From contig CP053163.1 of NCBI GenBank assembly GCA_014607495.2, forward strand, positions 4,754,716 through 4,818,715: a DNA stretch of 64,000 bases. Reading direction: 5' to 3'. A program made the translations under genes and the position numbers. Each line of letters begins with the position of its first letter. Position 1 is the stretch's first letter. This DNA comes from Carposina sasakii. Lineage: Eukaryota > Arthropoda > Insecta > Lepidoptera > Carposinidae. The notes beneath the pieces are model-generated. The model made no database searches, was not told where the DNA came from, and saw only the letters and a program-made list of their open reading frames with translations. Shown piece after piece: positions 54,743 through 64,000 of this stretch.

Positions 54743-54842
54743 ACTAGTGGACGCCCGCGACTCCGTCCGCGTGGACTGCAGAAAAACAAAATGTCGAAAT
54801 TATCCGAGATAAAAACATTTTCCCGGGATAAAAAGTAGCCTA
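54743..54842 (-). mobile_element. Helentron-like 3' end fragment
   Basis: ACTAGTGGACGCCCGCG and TTTTCCCGGGATAAAAAGTA; the 5' two thirds are missing. Confidence 0.75.
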
Positions 54843-54949
54843 TAAAATTATAAACATTTTGCTGTCATTGTCGTTTAAAACAAAATTCAACGCCTGCTTA
54901 ATTTAGACGCGGTTTTGTAATTACTTACAATATGTTTATGTCAGTGATA

Positions 54950-55510
54950 AGGTTTATTCTTTCTTTATTCTTTATTCTTTATTGCACATACACAAAAAGA
55001 AATATGGCATACAACATTAAAGAAGAGATGCATGTACAATGGCAAGCTTATCTCTACCAGAGATCTCTTCCAGCAAGCCAAGCAAGTAAAGAGAAATTGT
55101 TAACAACAGGGTAACATGTGCAATTAAACAAATTCTAAGAAACTACAAAATTACATTAAGAAAAAAAAGGAGAAAAAACAAATGACAGCATATTCATATA
55201 ATGGACAGGTAGTGATCCTTCAGCTTTTCCCTAAATGTGCCAACAGTGTGACAATCTCTAACCGTGTGGGGTAATTCATTCCAGAGCTTAACCGCCCGAA
55301 CCGAGAAAGAATACCCAAAAGCCCCAGAATTAAATCGGGGAGTTTGTAGCAGTGATGCCGTATTGGATCGGAGAGGCCGATCTCTTGAAAAAAGATATTT
55401 AAAGCGCTCACTGAGATATAACGGAGAAAAACGATAATTTAAAATTTTATAAAGGAGTGTTAATAGATGAGTATTTATGTGTAAATAAATATTTTTAATG
55501 GTACAGAAAA
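54950..55510 (-). pseudogene. LINE reverse transcriptase C-terminal fragment and 3' UTR
   Basis: Minus frame (about 55500-55200): NIYLHINTHLLTLLYKILNY, RFSPLYLSERFKYLFSRDRP, FNSGAFGYSFSVRAVKLWNE, LPHTVRDCHTVGTFREKLKD, a CR1/Jockey-like C-terminus (VKLWNELP...VR). A stop lies just upstream of KNIYL. The 3' UTR ends in tandem AATAAAG at 54958-54985 (plus: TTTATTCTTTATTCTTTATT). Confidence 0.72.
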
Positions 55511-55939
55511 CAAGACGTGCATACTAAAATGGTCTCACGTGAACAGCCCGATTTAAATATAATCTTCAAATTATAATAATTTCGAGAATAGATGCGAGGT
55601 TTATTTTTAGAGGGCACAGCTTAAGCCAAGGGTTTACGGCTTTGAATATTTTTACTCTTGCAGACTAGGCGAGCAATAAATTAGCTTTTATATAATCGAG
55701 TTGCTTTTAATAATAATAATAATTTTATTTATTTCAGACCTTAGTATCCATTTTGTTAGTAACAATGTTTTTATCCTAGGTTAGTAAAATACAATTTATA
55801 ATCTTGTACTGGACTGTTATGTTACTCACTGCCGCACCATGCCACTTGACACTTTGTAGCAGTGATTGATATATGTACAGTCCAGCCGATCTGCTATCAT
55901 GGAACTAAATCGAATCGTATCTTACATATATACATAAAC

Positions 55940-56160
55940 ACATAGCTGTGATTCCAAAATAAGGTAACCAGAATGACATAATCACGAAGGGGATCTTACA
56001 GTCAGGTTTAGCGTAGCGGGGTTGGTTAGATGTAAATGTACAGTGACAAGTTGCTTGCTCGTTGCATGAGAGAACGCCCCTGAGTTGCTTAATCGACTCT
56101 TAAGCCGTGCACCAAAGGAGATGCAACTGATGTATTCTATCAAAGCCCCGCATCAGCGAA
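55940..56160 (+). repeat. GATGCAGCTGATGT repeat, full-length copy
   Basis: CACATAGCTGTGATTCCAAA, CAGTGACAAGTTGCTTGCTC, GAGAGAACGCCCCTGAGTTG, GGAGATGCAACTGATGTATT. Confidence 0.65.
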
Positions 56161-56184
56161 GGGCAAATCGTATAATCTTTCCTA

Positions 56185-56395
56185 CCAATATTACAAACGT
56201 GAAAGTTTTTGTATGGACGCGAGGATATGAAAATATTTGGACATACATATGTTATTACTCTTCCACGCATAAACTACTGGACCGAATTCGATGAAAATTG
56301 ACAGTAAGGTAGAGAACATCGGAGTAAGATATGAATTATAAACTACGGTTAGGCGAACGAAGTCACGGGCGACAAATATTATTAGAGGTTAATAG
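56185..56395 (+). mobile_element. Diverged Helentron-like element
   Basis: CTACCAATATTACAAACGTG near the left and GGCGAACGAAGTCACGGGCG near the right resemble the two ends of the family; the terminal CTAGT is lost. Confidence 0.5.
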
Positions 56396-56540
56396 TTGGT
56401 CTGAGAGCATTGCCGTCATCTTTCATTGTGTATTTCATGAAATTGCATTGCAAATTATTAGGGCATATCCCTGTCCTTTATTTAAGTTTAATTCGCATTC
56501 CTTAAATGGCCAGTATGCCTATAGTTAATTTTATTTACTA

Positions 56541-56732
56541 ACTAGTGGACGCCCGCGTGTCAAAATTACCCGGAATAAAAAAAAATTCTCGGGATAAAAA
56601 GTAGCTTATGCCCTTTCTCAGGCTCTAGACTACCTGCGTACTAAATTTTATTTCAATCGGTTCAATAGTTGTAGCGTGAATGCGAGATAGAGATATTTTC
56701 GCATTAATAATATTAGATTATATTAGTAAGGA
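56541..56732 (-). mobile_element. Helentron-like element with internal deletion at the 3' hairpin
   Basis: ACTAGTGGACGCCCGCGTG then a direct jump to TCAAAATTACCCGG, so the GACTCCGTCCGCGTGGACT hairpin is deleted; the 5' end ATTAGTAAGGA is intact. Confidence 0.75.
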
Positions 56733-57429
56733 TTATATTACGAAACATATTGTTGTTTAATCTTCACTTTATTTGCCGTATATACCTACTTAACAAATTT
56801 AAAAGTGACTAACGAATACTCGTACAAAACTAATGGCAGGTTCACATAATCTATTTATAATCTTAGCAAACTTTAGCACATTATATCTTGAGATTTCAAA
56901 AGAATTTTCTACATTATTCTAAGTACTGAAGTTGTACAAAAATGGAAGCAGCCGGCCTGACAAGGGTCTATCCAAGTCAGCTGGTAAAAAACCTTTATAA
57001 AAGGGACACGTCGAGAACTTTGCAGAAAAAAACCTAAAAGAACATCCCTTTCAAAAAAATGTTCTGATTTCGTACATTTACGGCGAGAGATGGAGGAAAT
57101 TCTGCATTAAACCCGATTGTGCCAGAATGAAGGTTATGTCTTTCGAGTGTATGTGTATATTTTTTGGCCCTTCCTATGACACTCTTCGAGAGTGGCACTA
57201 GGTAGGTAAGTACGAGTACCTACATCAAAGCTTACCTACGCAGTCGGGACTTTTCAATATAATATAGGTAGGTATAAATAAGATTATTGACAATGGTTTC
57301 AAAATGTAACCGTGTTGATGCACAAAAAGGTAAACAGTTATACTCGAAACCATAATCCTATAGACTAGTTTGACTAGTTTAATTTCGTTCTTTCGGATTC
57401 ACTTCTACGAGTATAAAAGGTAAAGACTT

Positions 57430-57549
57430 ACTTACTAAATATGCTTATACTAAATAATACTAGAAACGCAAACGTGGCCGTCCTAAGCAGACCTGGCGGC
57501 GTACAATCATCGCAGAGGCGAAGAAAGTAGGCAAGGTAAAGTCAACCGA
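57430..57549 (+). pseudogene. LINE ORF2 C-terminal fragment (KRKRGRPKQTWRR)
   Basis: Plus-strand frame reads KRKRGRPKQTWRRTIIAEAK, a typical end of non-LTR ORF2 proteins. About 100 bp are nearly identical to 58561-58653 in inverse orientation. Confidence 0.65.
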
Positions 57550-58394
57550 TCACAACAACCACATACAATGACAGGTAAAGTACTTAATGGTCAACTAGCT
57601 TTGACGTTTTGGATCCTTTGACAGCTTGGATCCACTCAAAAAATGGTTACGCGAATGAAATAAAAGATCTATAGTTCTACCTCGTTCTGTCTTAGCCTAA
57701 GTTGTATATCGCTTATTCGTTCTATCTGTAGTGACATCATTTACATGGGCATCTGTAACAGTATATAATCTAAGCCTATAGCAAAAAGTATTTCGAGTGT
57801 CAAAACCACGTCAAAACTCATAGTTACACTGTGGTAAGTTCAATGGCGGATGGTCTCATTTTTCAGATCTGTATACTGTATACTTCATTCATCTGAGGTA
57901 TGCCTCCATTTTGTCCACAGTGCGAGTTTTTTTTATTACAAAAGGACGCAAACAGTTTAGACCCCATATATCTTTTTAAACAGCTGCACAGCAGCGGTTG
58001 TGCGAATTGCATGCGAGTTGTACTCGAACTAGTTCCTGCAACTAAGTTCCGAATACATGCTCCCGGAACTACTGGCAAGTGCGGCCTTACGTACGTACTT
58101 ACTGAACTTGTTTATTGTTTAGTTTCAAATATGTCCAGAGAATTTCATTCTGTAGAAATTTAATATGGCTTTAATGGTACCGACTAATGATGTTCTCCGT
58201 ATTTGCCTCTTTAGGTTACTTTGAGTATTTATTAATACCAATGATTGTGTGACTAATATTTATAAGTACTTTACTAGTAAGTAAGTAACTACTTACTTAT
58301 TTACTTATATTCCTGTGTCCCCTAGTTAGGGCAGAGGGCCTCCACAGATGACCGCCATCCCTGAGCGTCACGTTTTATTTCACTCCAGCCTCCC

Positions 58395-58546
58395 TAGCAT
58401 GACCACGCTTCGTGGGTATCGTATCGTACGATATCGTATCGTCTCTATACAAAATACAACATGGCGGCTATATTTATCGTATTTTGACAGGCTAAAATGT
58501 CGATAATAAGTCGGTTTATCATATCGTGTTTCGCAGTTCATGCTAG
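58395..58546. mobile_element. CGATA-rich MITE, short form copy 1
   Basis: TAGCATGACCACGCTTCG ... GTGTTTCGCAGTTCATGCTA, about 152 bp, with CAACATGGCGGCTATATT and TTTATCGTATTTTGACAG. It is followed within 15 bp by the inverted LINE end at 58561. Confidence 0.75.
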
Positions 58547-58560
58547 GCTTGCAGGTCTTC

Positions 58561-59048
58561 CCTACTTTCTTCGCCTCTGCGATGATTGTACGCCGCCAGA
58601 TCTGCTTAGAACGGCCACGTTTGCGCTTCTAGTATTATTTAGTATAAGCATATTTAGTGAGTAAGTAGAAAAACTTTATGTTAGCCTGGAAATCCTGGGA
58701 CAACCTTTCATCCATCACATCTTTCTGTTCCGCTTTCTTTCTTTTTACAATTTATTTCACTAGTCCATTCATACTTCTATACATTCTTTTTGCTTCAATC
58801 ACTTCGTCGTAAGAGGCTTTTTGGATTCTTTGGTTAGCTCTCATAGCCAACCAGTCCCGCCATAACTTTTTCTTCTTACATGTTGCTTCTTTCACTTCTT
58901 TATCCCACCATACATTCTTCTCCTTTTTCCCTTTGCGCCTCTTACTGACTCCACATACCTCACCAGCCACACTCACTATTTTGCTCTTAAATGCATCCCA
59001 TAAGTCATCAATCTCACATACTTCACCCAATCCTTCAAAATGAATCAT
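58561..59048 (-). pseudogene. Internally deleted LINE: endonuclease-RT linker joined near the C-terminus
   Basis: Minus strand, 5' to 3': 59048-58752 encodes IHFEGLGEVCEIDDLWDAFK, VCGVSKRRKGKKEKNVWWDK, RMYRSMNGLVK (the linker before reverse transcriptase); after ~100 bp, 58653-58561 encodes KRKRGRSKQIWRRTIIAEAK. The whole reverse transcriptase is missing. Clade uncertain. Confidence 0.62.
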
Positions 59049-59390
59049 ATGAAAATAAAATCATAATGAAAATTTCTCATTGCAATATCTATTGTCAATA
59101 TTACATTTTGTCCAATAATTTAAAATTTTTAAGGGTATTTTAGTCATAGTATGGAAACACCTCTGTCAAAACTATTGCTATCTAAAAGGGGCACGCTGGT
59201 ACAATATCTGCTAGTGTAAATTATCTAAGGCTATAGGTAACAGTAACGATTTTTTACCTGTTCCCTTCCGATTCGTTATATTGAGGTTGCACTGTAATTA
59301 GGTAATTAAGATTGGGGTTTGTAATACTACGCTATCTAATAATTATTATTTAGGTATTGTTCGTAAAATAATACTATACATTGGTGTGTG

Positions 59391-59625
59391 TACACAGGGT
59401 GTTTTTTTGTTGCCACCCTTTACGAAGGGTACATACTCTGTAGATCAAATAAAGTGAGTTTATGCCAAAAAATTTGCTGGAAAATGATATAATTTTTTTC
59501 GATAAAATTTTACTCGATCGGGCGAAATTTATAGTATCCAGTGTTTGTGTTAGTTTTTTTTATTTTTGTGAAAAAATCTTGTTACACGCGTCTATGTACA
59601 TTTATGCAAAAAAACGCAGTCTATG
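59391..59625 (-). mobile_element. ~390-bp MITE, copy 7, cut by another repeat
   Basis: ACACAGGGTGTTTTTTTGTT to GCAAAAAAACGCAGTCTATG, where the ATGT-tailed repeat begins; the second end is absent. Confidence 0.72.
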
Positions 59626-59627
59626 GC

Positions 59628-59735
59628 AGGCTGACCACCTGTCACTAACTACTAACCGAACTTGTACATCTCAACTATACCCTTAAAATTGGCCAGAAGT
59701 GGCACCATGTGTTTCTTTCGGACCGTAAGGGGTAA
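59628..59735 (+). repeat. ATGT-tailed repeat, copy 7, tail lost
   Basis: CAGGCTGACCACCTGTCACT, GGCCAGAAGTGGCACCATGT, GGACCGTAAGGGG. Confidence 0.6.
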
Positions 59736-59761
59736 ATTCAAATTTTGCGGATTAATCCTTT

Positions 59762-59823
59762 GAAGTGGACTTTTATTTTTATAGCGTTCCGCTTAACATA
59801 GTACCCCTTTTGTAACACCCTGT
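59762..59823 (-). mobile_element. Same MITE family, end fragment
   Basis: TATAGCGTTCCGCTTAACAT then AGTACCCCTTTTGTAACACC. A further short end fragment lies at 46560-46585 (ACAGGATGTAACAGAAATG). Confidence 0.55.
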
Positions 59824-59929
59824 AAAATTTCGATAGTGTCTATCTGTATTTCTGATATGCTTTCACGCCAAAACAATTAAAAATAACGCTACATTTTACC
59901 CCGGAGATATATTTTTGACCAGAAAATGT

Positions 59930-59978
59930 TGACATTTAGATTTTTGCAGTCCCTGCGGATTGAGTCGCGATCTACTAG
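59930..59978 (+). mobile_element. Degenerate Helentron-like 3' end
   Basis: TTTGCAGTCCCTGCGGATTG then AGTCGCGATCTACTAGT. Confidence 0.5.
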
Positions 59979-60697
59979 TAGGTAGGTATGTATTTTCTTG
60001 CCAGAAAGTGTAGGTTGACTGCAGATAAATAGTTTTTGAAAATTTAAATCAAATCAGGCCATTTTATTTAAGTTTAAATGTGCCAAACTTGCATGGTTCG
60101 CACGACCTACTTGGATGGTTTCCAAGTTGACATACTATTTCAAGCAGATATACAAATTCTGCGACTCTGACGAAGGTACTAGAAAGTTTTTAATTAATTA
60201 TAAATGTTTGTTTCTTCTTATAATTTATAGTATCATCATGTATGATATTTTTAATTTATTAGATTTACTTATACAGAATAGAGAGAAGTAGGTGTATTAA
60301 TAAAATCCTACCACTACTCAATCTAAATTCCATTTAAATTCTCAGAAGTTCATCGAAGTATTTCTTTGACCGCCTACCAAGAAAAGGAACGGAGTTATTT
60401 TCTATCAACTATCTACTAAATAAGTTACCAAAATAAGACATCACCTGTGGCAAACAGTAAGATAAACAACGTCTTAAGACCCCGTGCGGAGAGCTTGGCA
60501 AATAAAAGGTCCCGGTCAATATTAGAGGATAGACTGTACCTCTAGTAGGTAGGTATATAGGTACCTACTTGTATAATGTTCTTTCATTTTACATGAAATG
60601 GCGAGTTTAGACAGAGCTGTAATAGTGTCCTTTAGGGTAACCTATTATAGGAATTGCCTGCTGATAGATAGTAAGTATAAACCAAAAACCAGCCCCC

Positions 60698-60850
60698 TAG
60701 CATGACTACGCATTGTGGATACGAGTATCGTATCGTACGATATGGTATCGTCTGTATACAAAATTCAACATGGCGGCTATATTTATCGTATTATGACAGG
60801 CTAAATGTTGATAAATCGGTTTATCATATTGTGTTTCGCAGGTCATGCTA
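60698..60850. mobile_element. CGATA-rich MITE, short form copy 2
   Basis: TAGCATGACTACGCATTG ... GTTTCGCAGGTCATGCTA, about 153 bp, with CAACATGGCGGCTATATT. Confidence 0.75.
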
Positions 60851-61507
60851 CTTGAACAGGAGCTTCAATATTTTTTTATATATCATGCTATATGGAATAT
60901 ATTGCATACCTGTCACGATACGATCATTCCGATGTTTTTGTACACTTCGTGTTTTATTTGTTCGATGTGTATTAGCTCTGAGTTTGACGCTTTCTAAAGA
61001 ACGATTCAATTCAATTGATGAATCAATAGCAATTTAAAATTAAGAACTAAGTACCTACATAGCTGGGCACGTGTTTCAGTATATTAAAGTTGAGAAAAAT
61101 CTGGACCTATAAATAAATAAGATTTTGTACGTGGTTCTTTAACATTTTTTTTGTTCGGTAGAATTTTGTGTTTTACGTATTACCGTATATACCTACCTCG
61201 TAGAAAGTTCCTACCTATGGATATACGAGTATATACACTACGTATATTTATGGACGTGCTTATGATATATTGTTTAAATACGAGTATATCATGCCTATGA
61301 TATATTGTTCAAATATATCTGCGGTATTTTGTGTTATTTTCACTGAGGTTCAATATTCATTTAAGGTGTCACACGCTATTTTGACAATATAAATAATAAT
61401 AATAAGTATAAATAACAGGTATTTTTTATTTTCGAATTAACATTAATCATCACATTATTATTACTAGAAACATCGTTACCACTAATTACTACATATCATA
61501 AAACAAA
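60851..61507. other. AT-rich intergenic stretch
   Basis: Repeated CGAGTATAT-type words near 61210-61300 (ATCATGCCTATGATATATTG) but no recognised element or gene. Confidence 0.45.
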
Positions 61508-61590
61508 GTCACTTCCCGCTGCCTGTCTCCCCCCTATGTATGCTTAGGATTTTAAATCTACGCAACGGATTTGATACGGTTTTTTAAAAA
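61508..61590 (-). repeat. Inverse partial copy of the 2169-2370 repeat
   Basis: CACTTCCCGCTGCCTGTCTC and TACGCAACGGATTTGATACG then GTTTTTTAAAA. Confidence 0.6.
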
Positions 61591-62019
61591 ACAGTTATTT
61601 AAGATGAACTTATACTTTATTATATTTAGCAAAATCATCACTTTTCCATAAACTTAACTTAAGATGACGAATTGTTATTGTCAAACAAAATTGCTGTTAG
61701 CTACGTCGATTGTTGTTAAGCAAAGCGTCGCCTTAAGTTCCTAAAAATGGCGAAGAATTAAAATCCAATAACCTTTGCATCAAGGTTCACGATATAAAAT
61801 CCATTCGAATATTTAGGAGCTGTTTCACGAAGCAATCAAAGTGCGAAGAGCTACTTAATAATGGATGAATAATATTACAAAGACGTGTCAACGGACTTCA
61901 ATTGTTACGTGACAACTCTACGTTTATGAAACTTCGGGGTTATTCTTGAAGCTAGGTTCATATTTTTTATATGTTTATATCAACTTTAGGAGCAATCTCT
62001 ACGACCGACTCTCCTCGTA

Positions 62020-62284
62020 TCATAGAGGAATAAGATGTCATAGAGTGCTAATGTCATACTAACTGTTTCGATGCACCATTAGACTTTTCGGTGCCTCATA
62101 ATTCCAGTCCTTAACACTTAGATTCTATTAGTGTATGTATAGTAATGTACTACATTACTAATGTATTGTAACAATAGTAATGCAATCTAATTATCAAGGA
62201 CTGGAATTGTGAGGCACCGAAAAGTCCAATGGTGCATCGAAACATAATGACATTAGCACTCTATGACATCTTATTCCTCTATGC
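62020..62284. mobile_element. Foldback MITE (CATAGAGGAATA ends), copy 2, better preserved
   Basis: TCATAGAGGAATAAGATGTC ... GACATCTTATTCCTCTATG. Arms over 100 bp (ATGCACCATTAGACTTTTCG paired with CGAAAAGTCCAATGGTGCAT). Confidence 0.8.
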
Positions 62285-62365
62285 TTGTATTGATGTTTTC
62301 CCTGACGAAAACTACCAAGGAATATAAAAAAGGTATATACATCATCTTAAATTCTATTTGATTCG

Positions 62366-62500
62366 TCAGCCTATTGCAGTCCACTGCTGGACATAGGCCT
62401 CCCCCAAGGACGCCACAAGGTTAACCCGTTTTTGTCATCTAGTCATTCCCAGCCGCCATCTGGCCAGAAGGCGTCAAATGCTACGCTTGCCGAGAATTTT
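62366..62500 (-). repeat. RTE-like LINE 3' end fragment
   Basis: CGTCAGCCTATTGCAGTCCA, CCTCCCCCAAGGACGCCAC and upstream CCAGAAGGCGTCAAATGCTA match the RTE C-terminus (GKRS/GRPP region), heavily mutated. Confidence 0.65.
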
Positions 62501-62565
62501 AAAATAAATAATAATAATTGTATAAAAGCCTCTTTTCTTTTATTTTACATACATATTTTAATAAT

Positions 62566-62911
62566 GGTGGACGCCCGCGAGTCCGTTCGCGTAAACTACA
62601 GAAGAAAAAAAACAAAATATCGAAATTATCCGGGATAAAAACATTTTCCCGGGATAAAAAGTAGCCTATATGTTAAGTGGGACCTGTCACAATATATTCC
62701 TGAAAACTGCATCGAAATCGGTTCAGCCGATTCTGAGATTAGCGTGCACAAACGCACAGACAAACAGACAAACCGACAAACAAACAGACAAAAATTCCAA
62801 AAATCATTGTTTTGGGTACTATTGCGTTGATAAAGGTATTCCATAATATTTTTTCTTATATATCTTCCATGTACAGACAGTGATCCGTTACATTTTTTTT
62901 TTATGTATAGA
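62566..62911 (-). mobile_element. Helentron-like element, long subfamily, 3' terminus eroded
   Basis: GGTGGACGCCCGCGAGTCCG without the CTAGT, AAACATTTTCCCGGGATA, then a CAGACAAACAGACAAACCG microsatellite expansion and GATCCGTTACATTTT. Confidence 0.75.
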
Positions 62912-63702
62912 GAAAACCAATAGATTTACATAAAAAGTAATCTGTTTGAGTGCCAAATAAATTAAAATAAAATATTATAATAGAAAACTAACAGTGTACG
63001 TTACACTTTGGAAAACATAATTAATTTAAGGTTATAGTAAGAAAGAAAATATTTTTAAAACACATTTTGCTCGGAAAGAGTAGTACAAATTAATATCGAA
63101 ATACATTTCTCTGTTTTAGATACAATGAAATTCTGTAATGCCATCTGAAAATACCGGCCCAAAATGCCGGCAAAATTGAGCCAAACAATAATATTTTGTT
63201 GACTGTAATAAAATTTTAACACCCTTCACCCTTTAAATTGGAAGGAATTGTAATCATAAGAAAATGACATTGAATATTTTTTTTATTGGTAGTGAAATAT
63301 TTATTTTGCTATAAAATTTACTTATTTGAAATCTTGCTAGACTCTGAAGCGATCGTGAAGTCTCAAATACAACTTGACTAAAAAGATGAAATTTAGCAGG
63401 CTAGATTATAACGAATCTCTACTTAAACTGACACTACATTACCACAATACAATCACGGGAAATAACAGGAATTCGTGACGTCCGATAGTAAATATACATA
63501 ATTGTTGGCTGAATAATCATTCTTGATTACCTTGATGATGATCGAGCCAAGTCTCATTTCACATAAAAGCAATTATATAGCAATAGCAAAGGTTTTAGTC
63601 CAGTTTCCTGAATTAATACATTACTGCGAAGAAAGAATATGAATATCGTAGCACCTGAAAGATAAATTGTGTTAGAAATTTCCATCAGTCTATTGCATGC
63701 AG

Positions 63703-63723
63703 TCAATTCAATTCAATTCAATT
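63703..63723. repeat. (AATTC)n microsatellite
   Basis: Four units of AATTC. Confidence 0.85.
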
Positions 63724-63754
63724 TTTGTTAATGGCCACAATTGTGTCTGGCACA

Positions 63755-63965
63755 ATGATTCCGCACATGTCACGTAAAGTGCATTCAGTCCACAAAGCTA
63801 CTTTCATAGGGGCTTTTGACCATAGTCACTACGTTAGGCAGGCGGGTTGATGACCACAGTATGAATGTCAGACTATGTAGCCAATACGGGAAGCGCTGCT
63901 CCCGTCACGGTAATACTTAATCTTAGGATAACCACAGGCAGACATGGGGTAGTCCTATTCTGCTC
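63755..63965 (-). repeat. RTE-tail SINE-like repeat, diverged
   Basis: GGCAGGCGGGTTGATGACCA, CAGACTATGTAGCCAATACG, CACAGGCAGACATGGGGTAG follow the order of the family. Confidence 0.62.
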
Positions 63966-64000
63966 CATCGATATCATACGGCAAATAGTTATGTAATAAT

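Noticed and set aside
1..64000. CRISPR arrays, operons, bacterial systems
   Set aside because: Split genes with GT-AG introns, SINEs and LINEs show eukaryotic DNA; no regularly spaced repeat array was found.

Overview
The window is AT-rich, almost certainly nuclear DNA of a moth or butterfly. The evidence is seen in the sequence: Lep1/Helentron-like elements ending in CTAGT after a GCGGGCGTCCA motif, RTE-like LINE 3' ends carrying the familiar lepidopteran 'CTATTGCAGTCCACTGCTGG' motif, tRNA-derived SINEs, and a serine protease with the propeptide style of lepidopteran chymotrypsins. The species cannot be named from the sequence alone.

Host genes are few. (1) A complete five-exon secreted chymotrypsin-like serine protease lies on the minus strand, 12817 down to 8946. 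All four introns have GT-AG ends, the phases match, and the spliced product is 290 residues with an intact catalytic triad. A cluster of six GATA sites lies just upstream, and a decayed copy of its last exon lies about 0.9 kb downstream (8142-8046), the relic of a tandem duplicate. (2) An uninterrupted 277-residue, two-Ig-domain membrane protein of the basigin (CD147) family is on the minus strand at 51638-50805.

Most of the remainder is transposon-derived. The centrepiece is a full-length CR1/Jockey-type LINE (minus strand, 41975-37052) with both ORFs open. It sits inside an older retroposon that has a tRNA-like module near its 3' end, and a second copy of that retroposon at 33927-34305 shows the empty site. 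Other families: Helentron-like elements (about 12 copies), RTE-like LINE fragments and a SINE-like family sharing the RTE 3' end, a 390-bp TA-flanked MITE (7 copies), two TWA-flanked Harbinger-like MITEs, several foldback elements (one with perfect 126-bp arms), and a foldback family carrying TATCGATA and CATGGCGGC motifs.

Layout: 1-8.9 kb, intergenic with a degenerate duplication, MITEs and the exon relic; 8.9-12.9 kb, protease gene with transposons in its introns; 13-36.8 kb, repeat-rich intergenic DNA; 36.8-42 kb, nested LINE; 42-50.5 kb, repeats including GC-rich foldbacks; 50.8-51.7 kb, basigin-like gene; 52-64 kb, repeats and LINE fragments. No CRISPR array, rRNA gene or credible functional tRNA gene was seen.
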